A stretch of DNA of 64,000 nt from Chenopodium formosanum (lineage: Eukaryota > Streptophyta > Magnoliopsida > Caryophyllales > Amaranthaceae): positions 3,115,501 to 3,179,500 of the forward strand of contig CM044879.1 of the NCBI GenBank assembly GCA_024500155.1, given 5' to 3'. Below are positions 22,701-33,580 of this stretch, piece by piece. Position numbers and translations under genes: made by a program. Within the stretch, counting starts at the first letter, position 1, and each line of letters starts with the position of its first letter. The notes beneath the pieces are model-generated. The model saw nothing but the letters and a program-made list of their open reading frames with translations. It had not been told where the DNA came from and did no database searches.

Positions 22701-25700
22701 TTATATTCAAAAGACCTGGTCCCAAGTCCTACTTTGGTTGGACCATTTTCTTTGGGGTCCTAAATTTTCAAATTGTTAATTGAGTTGTCTGACCAATTAG
22801 CCGTTCTTTTATGACCTGTTTAGGTTTAGTTGGGCCAACTGTTCTCTTCCCCTTTAACATTAGAATCTTCATTTTCAAGTTATCATCATTTTACTTTACA
22901 CTAGAAAGATTATCTTTTTTTTTTAATGATAGACATAGATTGATCCATTAATTAAATAATTAAAAGTTAGTCTCACCATAGCACAACAAAAGTATGTTCA
23001 GACTGTTTGAATGAGATGTTTTAAAGTACTATTTCATAGATCTTGAAAATTTGAATTGCTTTTATTTTAAGTCGATCATATGAAAAAGTTTGATTCACTT
23101 TTATTTCACTTTTGTTTGAAAATTTAAATTTATTAATGAACTCTGTATCTCATACTTTGCAATTTTTCCTACCGTGGTTCTTAGATAATGTATTCTTTTA
23201 ATTTACTGTATTCAACTTTCTCTTGACGAAGTAAAAACTCATCCTCCTTTTTTACTTCATTCATTTCTCATATTTTTTTCATTAATTTATTATATTCGTA
23301 CCTATTTACTTTTAACATGTATTCCTTAAACGAAGTGAGTAAATTTTGAAATTAGAAGGTATACTTTTTTGAAAAGTGTAAATTTATCTAAAGGTAAAGT
23401 AGTCACCTTGATCTTACTAATAGTTAATTCATACTTTGTTTGGAGGATAATTTGGCTTAGAATGAATTAAACTTTTTAGAACCGGAGTTTTTGGCATAAA
23501 AGGTGGATTAATCTATATCATTTGGACGTCAACAATAGTACTGCACCCCATTTTGGTGTCTAGAAGGGGCATCCATGTCTAAATGTTTGATTAGTGGATT
23601 AACACATTACTTAAACTAAAGATAGATTAGATCCAAAATAATACAGTCAGAAAAGCATTAATTAGTATATCTTGTACTCCATTAAACCCTAATTGCTTTT
23701 CTTTCTACCAATATGCATGTCTTAATGCATATACTAATTTAGAAGCTCCAAATGGAGGATAAAGATAATAACTAATCTAGAAGCTTCCAAGAACCTTTTA
23801 TAGGTGATATCTCAATACTAGTCCGAAATTAAAGTGTAATGAAGAATGATCAAAGCATAAGTCTGGTGGGTAACTCCACCTAACATTAATCTGTTTTTAT
23901 ATATCCGATTGTTCAATATATATTAAAAATTACTGGTCCTGTCACAAACGGAAAAGTACTCACGGTAACTTTATAATAACCTATTTATGAAATCGTCTCA
24001 TGCACGTCGAATCTTAATCCGATGTGCTGTTAAATTCAGAAGTATAAACAAATACTCCATATAAGTGTTACTACCTTATTAGTCTCATTAAAAATGTACT
24101 AGAGCCACTTCATGATATAGTTGGGAATAATTTAATTTTGTTGGGTAGTTTATCCACCGTTCCTAGTATATACTTCCTCCGTTAATGATTATTTGCAACA
24201 AAGGAATATTTTATATCTCATAAATAATACCCCTTTGTTGCAAATAACCATTAACGGAGGAAGTATACATTAACATTGTACGGAAAAGAGGAAGCATAAT
24301 TGTGTTAAATCTAATATAATTAACTGCTATAGGGTCATTAATATCATATATAGCCAGCTACACTAGGTTGGGTTAGCTAGTTAATCAAATTTAATAATGG
24401 TCTGCTCATTATAATTTGGTGTCTGCTCAAATAAGATTTTAAAAGTAGATTAAATCTAGAGGTTAGGTAGGTTTATCATGGGAAGATTAGACTATTACTA
24501 AACCATGTTTAAAATATATTTAATTAGATAAATTGTTGAAATAACTAGCAAAGTGGAATGCAGGAAGAAAACCACTAAGTACAAGTTGTTGAACTGTCAT
24601 TTTCCAATGTAATTGAGCATGGTTCTTGCAAGCCGTGGGAAGATTGGCCTCCTGATTAAGTAAATTACTATTACTAGTCTTCTGGTTTCGTCGTGTTTTC
24701 CGCATTCATGATTATATAAATAGATGTTATTTAGTTTAGTTGGTTTTAATTTAGTGGCTTGGATATGTAGTACATTATTATCTAAGAATTAGGAGATTCA
24801 ATATGCAAAGTATATCAATAGTCATTTGTAACTAACTAACTTTCTCTATATCGAAAAAGGCCTAACAAAATATTACTCGTAACTTAAGACAAATTATTGT
24901 AGATTTATCGTGAAACTTTTGCTAACTAAACTAGTTTACACGTTTGATAAGCAGGCTAGTTAAGTAGTTAACGTTAGTTAAGAAAACACGTAATAGAAAA
25001 AAGGTGTTTAAAAAGTCTTAAATTTGAAATTATGTGCATCACATTTTTGCTTCTCCGTATAGAATTAATTTTTTCCAGATATATCTTTGGCCATGTACCA
25101 CATAACATTTTAATGCACCTTATGATTATGTGTGATCTTATTTTATAAGTAATTAATTTATTTCATTTTCAGACACCAAGGTCAAAAATTAAGATAGGAA
25201 CTGATTCATTTGTGCCAGCTAACCATCTTTGAGTTCTAATTAAAAAAAAAATTGGTGTGTACTGTTCAATAATTGGTGACCAAACTGTTACACAAATTTT
25301 GCATACATTGATAGTTGATAAAGTATATGTTTAGACAGATATTATTATAATTTCTTATAATATCGATCTCATATCTATCTTTTTCATATCACATAATTTA
25401 ATTTAATTAGTAGGATATTGGGAAATTTAATCGTAAATCATTATGTTCTAAGTGGAGTATGTAAGACTGGGTGACGATTTTTTGAATAACCTAGAACAAC
25501 AAATAGAGTATGCGAAAATATATTTTGGATTTACGGATGGATGAGGTTAGGAAAAGCTTAAGCTGATGATCGAGGCCTAAGAATATGTTTTATACTCTAT
25601 CACTTTTCTATGTTGATTAAAATGATACTTAATTGATCATAAGATTTAATACTTTTATTCATTCTCCATTTAAAGCAAAATAACATCCTTATTAGTTTTG

Positions 25701-27810
25701 TCTAATTATGTACTGTTTATTCTGAATAGGGTCTCAAGGTTCTGGAATTAGTTCGGACAATGCAAAGAAAATTGTAATGGGTATTGGCATTTCAATTGCC
25801 TCAATGGTACTTTTGGCTGGCATAATTGCATTGATCATGTTGAAACGAAAAAAAGCACAAAGTTTGTTTAGAAAAAGACTTGGGGAGACAAGAGGTAAAC
25901 TTACTATATACCATAATCACGTTGATAACTTACTATGTACCATCGTCCAAATTTAGTTGTCACGTTGTTAGAACTGAACTATATATCAACTAATCTTTAA
26001 TATAGGGATCGGAGTGTAATTTTTTTGGAATTTTTTGAGAAATGACATATATTGTTATGTTTTTCAGCCTCTAGGGCAGGTACAACTGAAAGGAGCCAAG
26101 AAATTCTTATAAGTGGGCAAGTCATCTCTAGCAAGAGAGACTACTCAGGGGAAACTAATAATTTAGATGAGGTTGAGTTGCCCATGTTTGATCTATATAC
26201 CATGGCTGTTGCCACCAACAACTTCGACGATGCAACCAAGCTTGGACAAGGTGGTTTTGGACGCGTATATAAGGTACATTTTTCTGGTCTTGCATCGATT
26301 TAATATTGTATCACCCTTGGATATGTGATCACTTAGATAAGAATACAACGCCACATTAAGGCCATGTTTTTTTGAACTAATTTTTACTAGCTAGATTGAA
26401 TTGATAGATCAAAATTGATATATGCTGCAATTTTTTGTAAGTTGATGAAGGGAAAAAGTGGCGAAATTTGTTTCATTGATCTGGATATTGTGATTGTTTA
26501 CGTTAGAATGTGGATTTTGTCTACCAAAAAATAGGTATGTACTTAAAAAGTTTAATATAATTAACCTGCATTGTAAAATTCAGGGTGTGCTACCAGATGG
26601 ACAAGAAGTAGCAGTTAAGAGACTGTCTAAGGAATCAGGACAAGGGGTAGAAGAGTTCAAGAACGAGGTTAGATTGATCGCGAAGCTTCAGCATCGAAAC
26701 CTTGTTCGATTACTTGGCTGTTGTGTAGAGATGGATGAGAAGATGCTCATTTACGAGTACCTCAAAAATAGAAGTCTGGATGCATTTTTGTTCCGTAAGT
26801 CCCTCAATCTAATAAGTTACTAATGTCACATTCTTTTTCATTTAGCTCTATTTCTTATGTTTATTGCTTAATGATATGTAGATAATGAAAGAAAATCATT
26901 GCTCAATTGGCAAACGCGATTCAACATAATTTGTGGAATTGCAAGGGGGTTATTGTATCTTCATCAAGATTCGAGGTATAGAATAATCCATAGAGATATG
27001 AAAGCAAGCAACATTTTGCTTGATGGAGAAATGAACCCGAAAATATCAGATTTTGGCATGGCTAGGATTTTTGGAGGTGATCAAACTGAAGGAAACACAA
27101 GGAGAGTAGTAGGAACATAGTAAGTAACCCAAAACTACAAACTTAGTACCATATTCTTCAATACTTTTGCATACTATCCTTCATCTTGCAAGCTTATTTC
27201 AACTATAATACATGCTTGTATAATATGGGAGAAATATATGTCATTATGCAGTGGTTATATGGCTCCTGAATACGCGATGGATGGGCTATTCTCAGTAAAA
27301 TCAGACGTGTTTAGTTTTGGTGTACTAGTCCTCGAGATAATTAGTGGGACTAAAAACAGAGGATTTTATAATTCTGATCATGAACTACACCTTCTCGGAT
27401 ATGTAAGTAATAAAGCACCTTATATTTTTTTCCTTAGTGCCACACATTAATGATCTTATAGCACTAACCTTGAGAAAACTATGCGTAACAATTGACAGTC
27501 ATGGAAGCTATGGAAAGAAGGAAAAGGGACCGAGATTCTAGACAAGGTCATGGGAGATTTGTACTCGGAACATGAAGTGTTAAGATGCCTACAAGTCGGT
27601 CTACTATGTGTGCAAGAGAGGGCAGAAGATAGGCCAACGATGGCATCCGTGGTGCTAATGTTGGGTAGTGAATCTGCATCTTTGCCTCAGCCTAGGCTGC
27701 CGGGTTTTTGTATGGGATGGAACCCTACTGAGACAGATTCTTCTTCTAGTAAACAGGATGAATCATTCACTGTGAATCAAGTTACTGTCACTATGCTAAA
27801 TGCGCGATAG
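19730..27810 (+). CDS. G-type lectin S-receptor-like serine/threonine kinase B
   Basis: Membrane receptor kinase of the same family as kinase A. Proposed exons: 19730-20999, 25730-25894, 26068-26273, 26584-26794, 26882-27119, 27252-27402, 27499-27810; phases agree and give about 850 residues. This is the classical seven-exon layout. ATG at 19730 opens a signal peptide (FTILAIFLLCFSPVFSAS). Then B-lectin (VWVANRDAP), S-locus glycoprotein domain (WQSFDHPTDTLIPDQ), EGF-like cysteines (DCDTYRVCGPYTVC), PAN (CKRNCSCTAYA), membrane segment near 437-460, and kinase with glycine loop, Lys about 559, HRD about 656, DFG about 674 and APEYAMDG. The C-terminus ends in the family's VTVTML motif. Intron 1 is 4.7 kb and carries a Stowaway MITE. 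The kinase should be active; its ligand is unknown. Confidence 0.92.
21000..25729 (+). other. giant first intron of kinase B
   Basis: A 4.73-kb AT-rich intron separating the extracellular exon from the membrane exon; the other introns of the gene are roughly 90-310 bp. Donor GTATGT follows codon LG, and the acceptor is GAATAG. Apart from a Stowaway MITE at 24173-24263 I found no gene inside it. Reading into the intron gives a stop within about 20 codons. Confidence 0.75.
24173..24263. mobile_element. Stowaway MITE (copy 1), near-perfect hairpin
   Basis: A 91-bp element with 32-bp inverted arms starting CTTCCTCCGTTAATG, differing at a single arm position, flanked by TA on each side. The CTYCCTCCGTT end and TA target are those of Tc1/mariner-related Stowaway elements. 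It lies in intron 1 of kinase B. Confidence 0.85.
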
Positions 27811-29027
27811 TAAAGTTCATAATCGTAGCAAGATTTAGCTCATTGTAGATGTTGAAATGCTTAAGCTAGCACAATTTTTTGGTTCATTGGTATTTTTAGT
27901 CACTTGCTCTGTGTTTTTTTTTGGGGTAGGGTCATAATGTTGGAAGGTATGAAAAGAGGGAAACATTTTTGAAGGAGTACCATGTTAATTCTTACAATTA
28001 GTTGTATATAATTGCTAAGGTATATATGGTTTAGTTTGAGATTCATAATGTCAAAGCATTAGCATAATAGCATGGTTTATTTGCTGGATAAAAGTGGCAT
28101 CTTGATTCTTGATCCTTTGTAATTAGTTAAGGCCATGACTCCATGAGTCATCCTTGATACTTGACTACAAGCGATGCATAATTGCAAATTGGTAACTTAC
28201 TAGGTTAATTTTCATGGGATACAGTTAAAAATGTTCGGTATGAGATTTAGTCAAAAATCAATTTTTTGGGGCTATTTTTGGTTTGTTATTTTTTCGTGAT
28301 ATATTGGGAAACAAATTTATACGATAACATGTTAAAGACATGAAACAAATATGGCAAAACAATACGTTTGCCTTATAATTTGCCTAATTTTTCCTTAGCA
28401 AATCTGCTCCCTAATTGATGACATATTAATATGAGCCTTATCGACAAAATGGTTGTTTACATATCAATTACTAAGAATAAAGTTGAACACAATCCAAACT
28501 TAACATAACAACTCATGAGTCATGAGAACCAAGTTTACAAGAGATTTAATAATCTTTAGGTATGTATTCAACCAAAAGCTCAATGAACCAAGTTAGGAGA
28601 CTTTGGGAATCTGGCTTGACCCAACACCATGCATGTTAACCAAAAGTCCAATATTGTGCTCAAGGATGGTATTAACATTTCACATAGACTTGACTTCATT
28701 TTGAAGAATTTATATAGTCTATTAAACATCTTATTCTATATGTATTGTTTCATTATCTATTTTACAAATTGTACTACTCCCTCCCTCCCTCCCCTTTTGC
28801 TTGGTTGAAAAGAATTGCTAAGAGAGAAAGATGGTGGGGCTAAATGTCGTGGTTGTATGAGTAGAGTTGTAATATTTTACAACCAAAGTAGCACGTGACA
28901 AATTAAGTGTCAGAGTATCTATATTATACGAATAATTGTCTGAGTGTCTTGTTATTCTATTGCCAAAATATACATCATGCCAATTCATAACCCGTGCATG
29001 ATGTTGAGCAGTTGAGATAATCCTTAA
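27811..29027. other. 3' region of kinase B and intergenic
   Basis: Probable 3' UTR followed by AT-rich intergenic DNA. Near 28780 a CTCCCTCCCTCCC start resembles one end of an old Stowaway element, but no matching other end was found. Confidence 0.4.
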
Positions 29028-29029
29028 TA

Positions 29030-29120
29030 CTACCTCCGTTAATTATTATATGCAACAAAGGAATATTTTATGTCTCACAAATAATAACCCTTTGTTGCAC
29101 ATAATAATTAACGGAGGTAG
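29030..29120. mobile_element. Stowaway MITE (copy 2), near-perfect hairpin
   Basis: Also 91 bp with TA flanks (29028-29029 and 29121-29122), arms starting CTACCTCCGTTAATT. It has the same layout and loop as the copy at 24173; several arm differences between the two copies occur on both arms, so each hairpin stays paired. Confidence 0.85.
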
Positions 29121-29228
29121 TACTTCTTCGTATGTAGTAATATGAACATGATTTTTCTTGGCTTGGCTCGGCTCAGCTCATCTCGGCTTTGCGAGCCAAT
29201 TGGCTCGCCATAAATTAAAGCACAAATA

Positions 29229-29974
29229 TAGATGGCAATGGATCAGAGTTGGGTCAGGTGATGCTTTATCCGCCTCCATCCACCAGTCACCCAACCCATC
29301 CATCACCTAATTTTCCTTCATCCAAATCTGATCCATCCATCACCCATGGATAAACCGAGTGGATTGGGTGATGATTCGGGTGAAATAAATATAAATACAA
29401 CTTTGCACTCTCATAATTAAAATCATGATTTGAAAATAAAGTAATCAATTTATTAAAACTTATACATCCTTCTAATACTTGTTCTTTCTTTACTAAATTT
29501 AAAACACATATCAATTCCTAACATTACGGGCTTGTTTGGTAAATGGTTTTTCATTGGCTTTTTGGTTGGCTTTTGGCTTTTGGCTTTTTCATTTGGTCAA
29601 ACATCCAAAATTTGTGTTTGGTAAATGGCTTTTTCAGCCAGCTGAAAAGCTGGCTTTTAAGCCAAAATGAAAAAGCTACTCCAGTAGCTTTTGGCTTTTG
29701 GCTTCTGGCTACCTAAATTACTAATAACATCAAACAGCCAATTTTACCAAACATGTTTTTAGACTAATAAAAAGTCAAACAGCCAACAAAAAAGCCAATA
29801 CAAACCGTCAGTCAAACCAGCCAATCAAACCAGCCAACAACCAATTGTCAAACAAGGCCTACATATAAATATTAAATCATTAAAAAAATATTTATTTATT
29901 TTTTTATATATGGATGGGTCCTGTAGTGGATCGGGTGATGGATATCCATTGGGTTTGGATGATATTGCCACCCC
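29229..29974. mobile_element. hAT-like element carrying a nested MITE
   Basis: Left end TAGATGGCAATGGATC and right end reversed GGGGTGGCAATATCATCC are loosely inverted. The interior on both sides is rich in CCATCCATCACCC and its complement, a composition common in plant GGGTGGCAA-type hAT MITEs. AAGCACA occurs just outside both ends (29218-29224, offset by a few bases, and 29975-29981). A second element (29528-29859) is inserted inside. Family assignment is tentative. Confidence 0.45.
29528..29859. mobile_element. MITE with TGTTTGG ends, nested
   Basis: Inverted ends GGGCTTGTTTGGTAAATGG and, reversed, GGCCTTGTTTGACAATTGG. Flanked by TAC on both sides (29525-29527 and 29860-29862). The interior is dense in GGCTTTTGGC on the left and its complement on the right, so the element can fold into a long stem. 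A 3-bp target points to PIF/Harbinger-like transposition. Confidence 0.65.
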
Positions 29975-29981
29975 AAGCACA

Positions 29982-30193
29982 GACAAGAAGGATACTAATA
30001 AAAGTAATAATACATCTAGGATAGTTAGGAATGCGTGCAATTATCGCTTTCCCCCTTGTTAGTTCGTGCATTTATTTCTCATTGTGGCTGTTTGTGATCA
30101 CAACCACCGCTTTCCCCCTAATTTTAGCGCTCTTCCTTTCTCACGGTAATATCTTGCATTACACTTCATTGCGGCATTTCGTCGAACACAAAG
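29982..30193 (+). promoter_or_regulatory. SCP2 upstream region
   Basis: Only about 210 bp separate the hAT-like element from the SCP2 start codon, so promoter and leader must be here or within the transposon. No clear TATA box is visible, as for many housekeeping plant genes. Confidence 0.3.
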
Positions 30194-30808
30194 ATGGCAG
30201 ATGATCAGCAGCTAAAGTCCGATGCTTTCTTGGAACAGATGAAAACCCACCTCACCACTGATGCTGGGAAAGAGATCACCAAGAAAATTGGCCTCGTTTA
30301 TCAGCTCCACATCGCCCCTAAGGTATTTTTTTTTTTAATTTTTTGTTATTCAAATTTGTGGTTTTATGGCAATTCCTTGTGTTTTGCCTAAGTTTATTGA
30401 ATTTGCAGAATTTTGATTAGTTTAATTGATGTGGGGTTTCCTTGATTGGCAGAAATTGGGTTTTAATGAGGTGATTTATACTGTTGATCTCAAGAAAGGA
30501 GAAGTTAAGAAAGGTTAGGGTTTCCTGATCAAACCTCGTTGTATTGGGTATTAAAAATTTTGAATTTTGATTGTTAATTTTATCAAATTATGTAAAAATT
30601 TTGTTGGGTTTTATGAAATTCAGGTGCATATGAAGAAGGAAAGCCAGATGCAACATTTTCATTCAAGGATGAAGATTTCATTAAGATTGCAACAGGGAAA
30701 ATGAACCCTCAAATTGCTTTTATGAGGGGTGCAATGAAGATTAAGGGTAGTATAAGTGCTGCCCAGAAATTCACTCCTGATATTTTCCCTAAGCCTTCTA
30801 AGATGTGA
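30194..30808 (+). CDS. SCP2: sterol carrier protein 2 (SCP2)
   Basis: Small soluble lipid-binding protein, expected to move fatty acyl-CoA and sterols in peroxisomes. Exons 30194-30322, 30453-30513 and 30624-30808 join in phase to 124 residues, about the size of Arabidopsis SCP2. The sequence shows a single SCP2 domain: QMKTHLTTDAGKEITKKIG, then VYQLHIAPK, VIYTVDLKKGEVKKG, PDATFSFKDEDFIKIATGK and MNPQIAFMRGAMKIKGSI. The C-terminus is Ser-Lys-Met, a variant of the SKL peroxisomal targeting signal. The ATG at 30194 is the only reasonable start. Introns are short, and an AATAAA lies at 31015. Confidence 0.93.
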
Positions 30809-31014
30809 TTCGTTCCATCGTTTCGAATGCTAGAATATGGTTCTGGAGTGCCAAAAAGAAACTGAACAGCATAAGAATATTGCCAATACTTCATATATAT
30901 AGTTTAGGGAATATCTCTGCTAAGAATCAGGGAATTCATTGTTGTTTATTAGATTCCTGATTCTTTTGAAATTTGTGGTATTTTCTGTACTTGCAACTTG
31001 CTACTTTGCTACTG

Positions 31015-31020
31015 AATAAA
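31015..31020 (+). terminator. candidate polyadenylation signal of SCP2
   Basis: AATAAA 207 bp after the SCP2 stop codon, a normal plant 3' UTR length. Not confirmed by transcript ends. Confidence 0.35.
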
Positions 31021-31766
31021 AGTTATCTTAATCTTCACATCTATTGTTTAGCTTTAATTCCTTCTAGTTATTGTGTACATTGTTCATTTTGTGATATTTG
31101 TTAGTTGAGCTTCTACGGGCATTTTAGTGAAGTAGTTGTGTGTAAACTTATGGATTGTTTCCCATAACTGAATGATAGATGAAACGCAACCTCAGCGCAC
31201 TGGTACTTCCTTTTGGATATTGTCTATGTCAGAGACCTATGAATATATGATATATGTCATTCGAGTTCCGATTCCCAATAGTCATTTATGGAGTAGTACA
31301 TAGACATTGTGTATATTGGATTGCCATCAGGCTGATGTTGCTGGTGGGGAATCTAGCTGGCCCGAGTTTGAAAAATTGCTTCAATTCTTGTGCATTGTTG
31401 AATGAAATAACAGGATCAGAGATAGGAGGGATATTTTAGTAACACTATGGTGTAGACCTTGGGTTTGCAGGAGACAAGCTTCTGCTGCGATAATGGTTGA
31501 TATTTAGCACAAGTGCACAACACTTGTTCAGCAAATTGCCATGGCAGAACAGGTAAAATTTCTCAATAGTGATATAGGTTTACTTTCGTTTGCAGTTCTT
31601 CCTATCTTTTTCCTCTGTAAGAATTAAGTTTGCTCAATTGTTTCAGAATTTTCCCGTATCACACAAGCTATTTGTCAATGTTATTAGTATAGGCTAGTCC
31701 CTAGTCCTGCTTTTAGAAGTAGGTCAATCATCTTTCGCATTTGAAATGTGTGTGGATTAAAATTTA
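31021..31766. other. intergenic, nothing recognised
   Basis: No coding region or repeat boundary seen downstream of SCP2. Confidence 0.4.
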
Positions 31767-31993
31767 GAGTGAATGGAAAAGAAGACAGAAACTGGGGAGA
31801 GAAGGGATTCAAGGAAAGGTAAGGGAAGGAAAGATTTTTCTTTAAATTCTGCAACTTTGGAAAGAGATAGTTCAGTTAAGAGGGAAGGAAAATAAACCCC
31901 TCACACTTCTTTCCCTTTCCTTCCCACCTTATCATCTTATTGATAGAATTTAAACTCTTACTTCCCTCCCCACCTCTTCTTTTTAATTCACTC
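31767..31993. mobile_element. purine/pyrimidine MITE-like inverted repeat
   Basis: The left arm starts GAGTGAATGGAAAAGAAG and runs through GGGGAGAGAAGGGATT. The right arm reversed starts GAGTGAATTAAAAAGAAG and runs through GGGGAGGGAAGTAAG. The arms are purine-rich on the left and pyrimidine-rich on the right, so part of the match is compositional. No target duplication was identified. Confidence 0.45.
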
Positions 31994-33250
31994 GTCTGAA
32001 AGAACTGTTAATTTGTAAATTTACTCTTCTCATATAGCTCAAAGTATTGGACTTGCATCTCTTCCTTCTGCAATTATATGTAAATTGTCAGTTGCACATT
32101 TTTGTTGTCGAACAACTGGGTTACTGACACTGCAGGAAGGAATCTGATTCTTGACTCTTTCTGGCATGAAGGAATAGACTCTGTTTTATTATTGGATGTC
32201 ATAAAAATTGTTTCGAAGTTTGCTAAGGGTGACCCTTGCAGTCTACCTTTCTACAGCGTATGTGGTACTATTTTTGGGCTCTTTGGTTGGTGGATCCTCT
32301 AATAATTAGGGTGAAAAAAAGAGGTCAAATACAGGATGTTTGTTTCAGATGATGGTGACAAAACTGATCTAGTCATTTCATATCTTCCTGTAATGGCCAC
32401 ACTTGAAGTGTCATATAGTCATGAAAGAGGTTACAAGGGAATCATCAAACCTCCCTAAAGATAATCTTTTCTGAAGATCACAGTGCAAGCAACATCATAT
32501 TGGAATTTGAAGTGGGTTTGATATCTATTCTTGGTTAGTTCTCTTGGACAAAAGGAGTTCCAGATCCCACTAGCAGAACTCTGGGGCATTGGAAGTCATG
32601 GAAACATGAATTTAACCAGACAAAAGTCATGTGTGCATCAAGCCTACTTGCTAGCTTGCAGCTAATGCCTAATAGTAGAAGTTCCAGTCCAGTCAGAATG
32701 CTGATCTTATGACAGGTAATTGAAATTTTGTAAACTTATCTAAATGCTATTCAGCGATGTTTATAAGGGCTTTTTATTTATTTGTTATCTCACTGTATTG
32801 ATTCTTGATTGTGGTTTCCAAAATGTGTATTCTTTGGTTAGATTTGGAAGATGGATGGCTAATTGATACCCCTTGAGTTGGGGGGATAAATTGATACCCC
32901 TTAAATTAGGGGTGTGAGTGAAACTGAGAGTGCAATAAATCAATGATAAGAGAATGAGTATGAGTGCATCATCTTTTCCAAACATGACCTGATACCAAGG
33001 AATGACCCTTGTCAGACCTTTGTTCTGAATATTTATACAAATTACATAGATACATAATACTAGAAGCTTAGAGGTAACTTAGTTGATAGCAACCCCACAG
33101 TACTAGGGTGGCCAGGGATCAACTCTCATCTGGGGCAAGGGAGGTGAGATTTTGTGGGATTTGCTGGTTATCACATTGATGGAGTTTGTGTATTTGGGAT
33201 AGGAAGGGCTCAGCCCAAACCTAAGTGTACCTGATGAAAAAATAAAAACA
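31994..33250. other. intergenic, possible decayed sequence
   Basis: Of more mixed composition than most gaps here, with short open frames, but no recognised domain. It may hold gene or retrotransposon remains too decayed to name. Confidence 0.3.
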
Positions 33251-33580
33251 CTATGGGCTATTGAAGGTATCATCAATCCATCCCTGGGGTAATTCATCAC
33301 AGTCCTTCGAGTTTCTGAAGGCAGATTTAGAAAACGAGGAGTTAAAGAGCCCTTCTACCGTGCTGTTAATCTTCTTCATTCTTTTATGGTGTCGGATACG
33401 CCTTAAAATCACCTCCCTATCCATCTTTTCTGAAGGATGCATCGCCTTCAGACGTATTTGACTAGTTATGTGGGATGGATATGCTAAAGCATCTTCTTCC
33501 AAGTCTCCAACTTCTTCTTCTTCTTCAATCTCAACTTGGAGATTTACAACCTCAAGCTTTGATTTATCTACCCTAGACAT
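33251..33580 (-). CDS. uncharacterised small protein, 109 aa
   Basis: An intronless minus-strand frame of complex composition. The open frame reaches 33589 but starts there with TTG; the first ATG is at 33580 (MSRVDKSKLEVV). An acidic stretch (EIEEEEEVGDLEED, residues about 17-30) is followed by a basic helix-like segment (RLKAMHPSEKMDREVILRRI, then RHHKRMKK) and a Ser/Asn-rich tail ending WIDDTFNSP. No signal peptide or membrane segment. I do not recognise the family with certainty. It could be a real small gene, a retrocopy or a fragment captured by a transposon. Amino-acid composition and lack of low-complexity bias favour genuine coding ancestry. Confidence 0.45.
   Translation of the reverse strand: MSRVDKSKLEVVNLQVEIEEEEEVGDLEEDALAYPSHITSQIRLKAMHPSEKMDREVILRRIRHHKRMKKINSTVEGLFNSSFSKSAFRNSKDCDELPQGWIDDTFNSP

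Noticed and set aside
28780..28900. Possible Stowaway start CTCCCTCCCTCCC
   Set aside because: No matching inverted end or TA flank on the other side.
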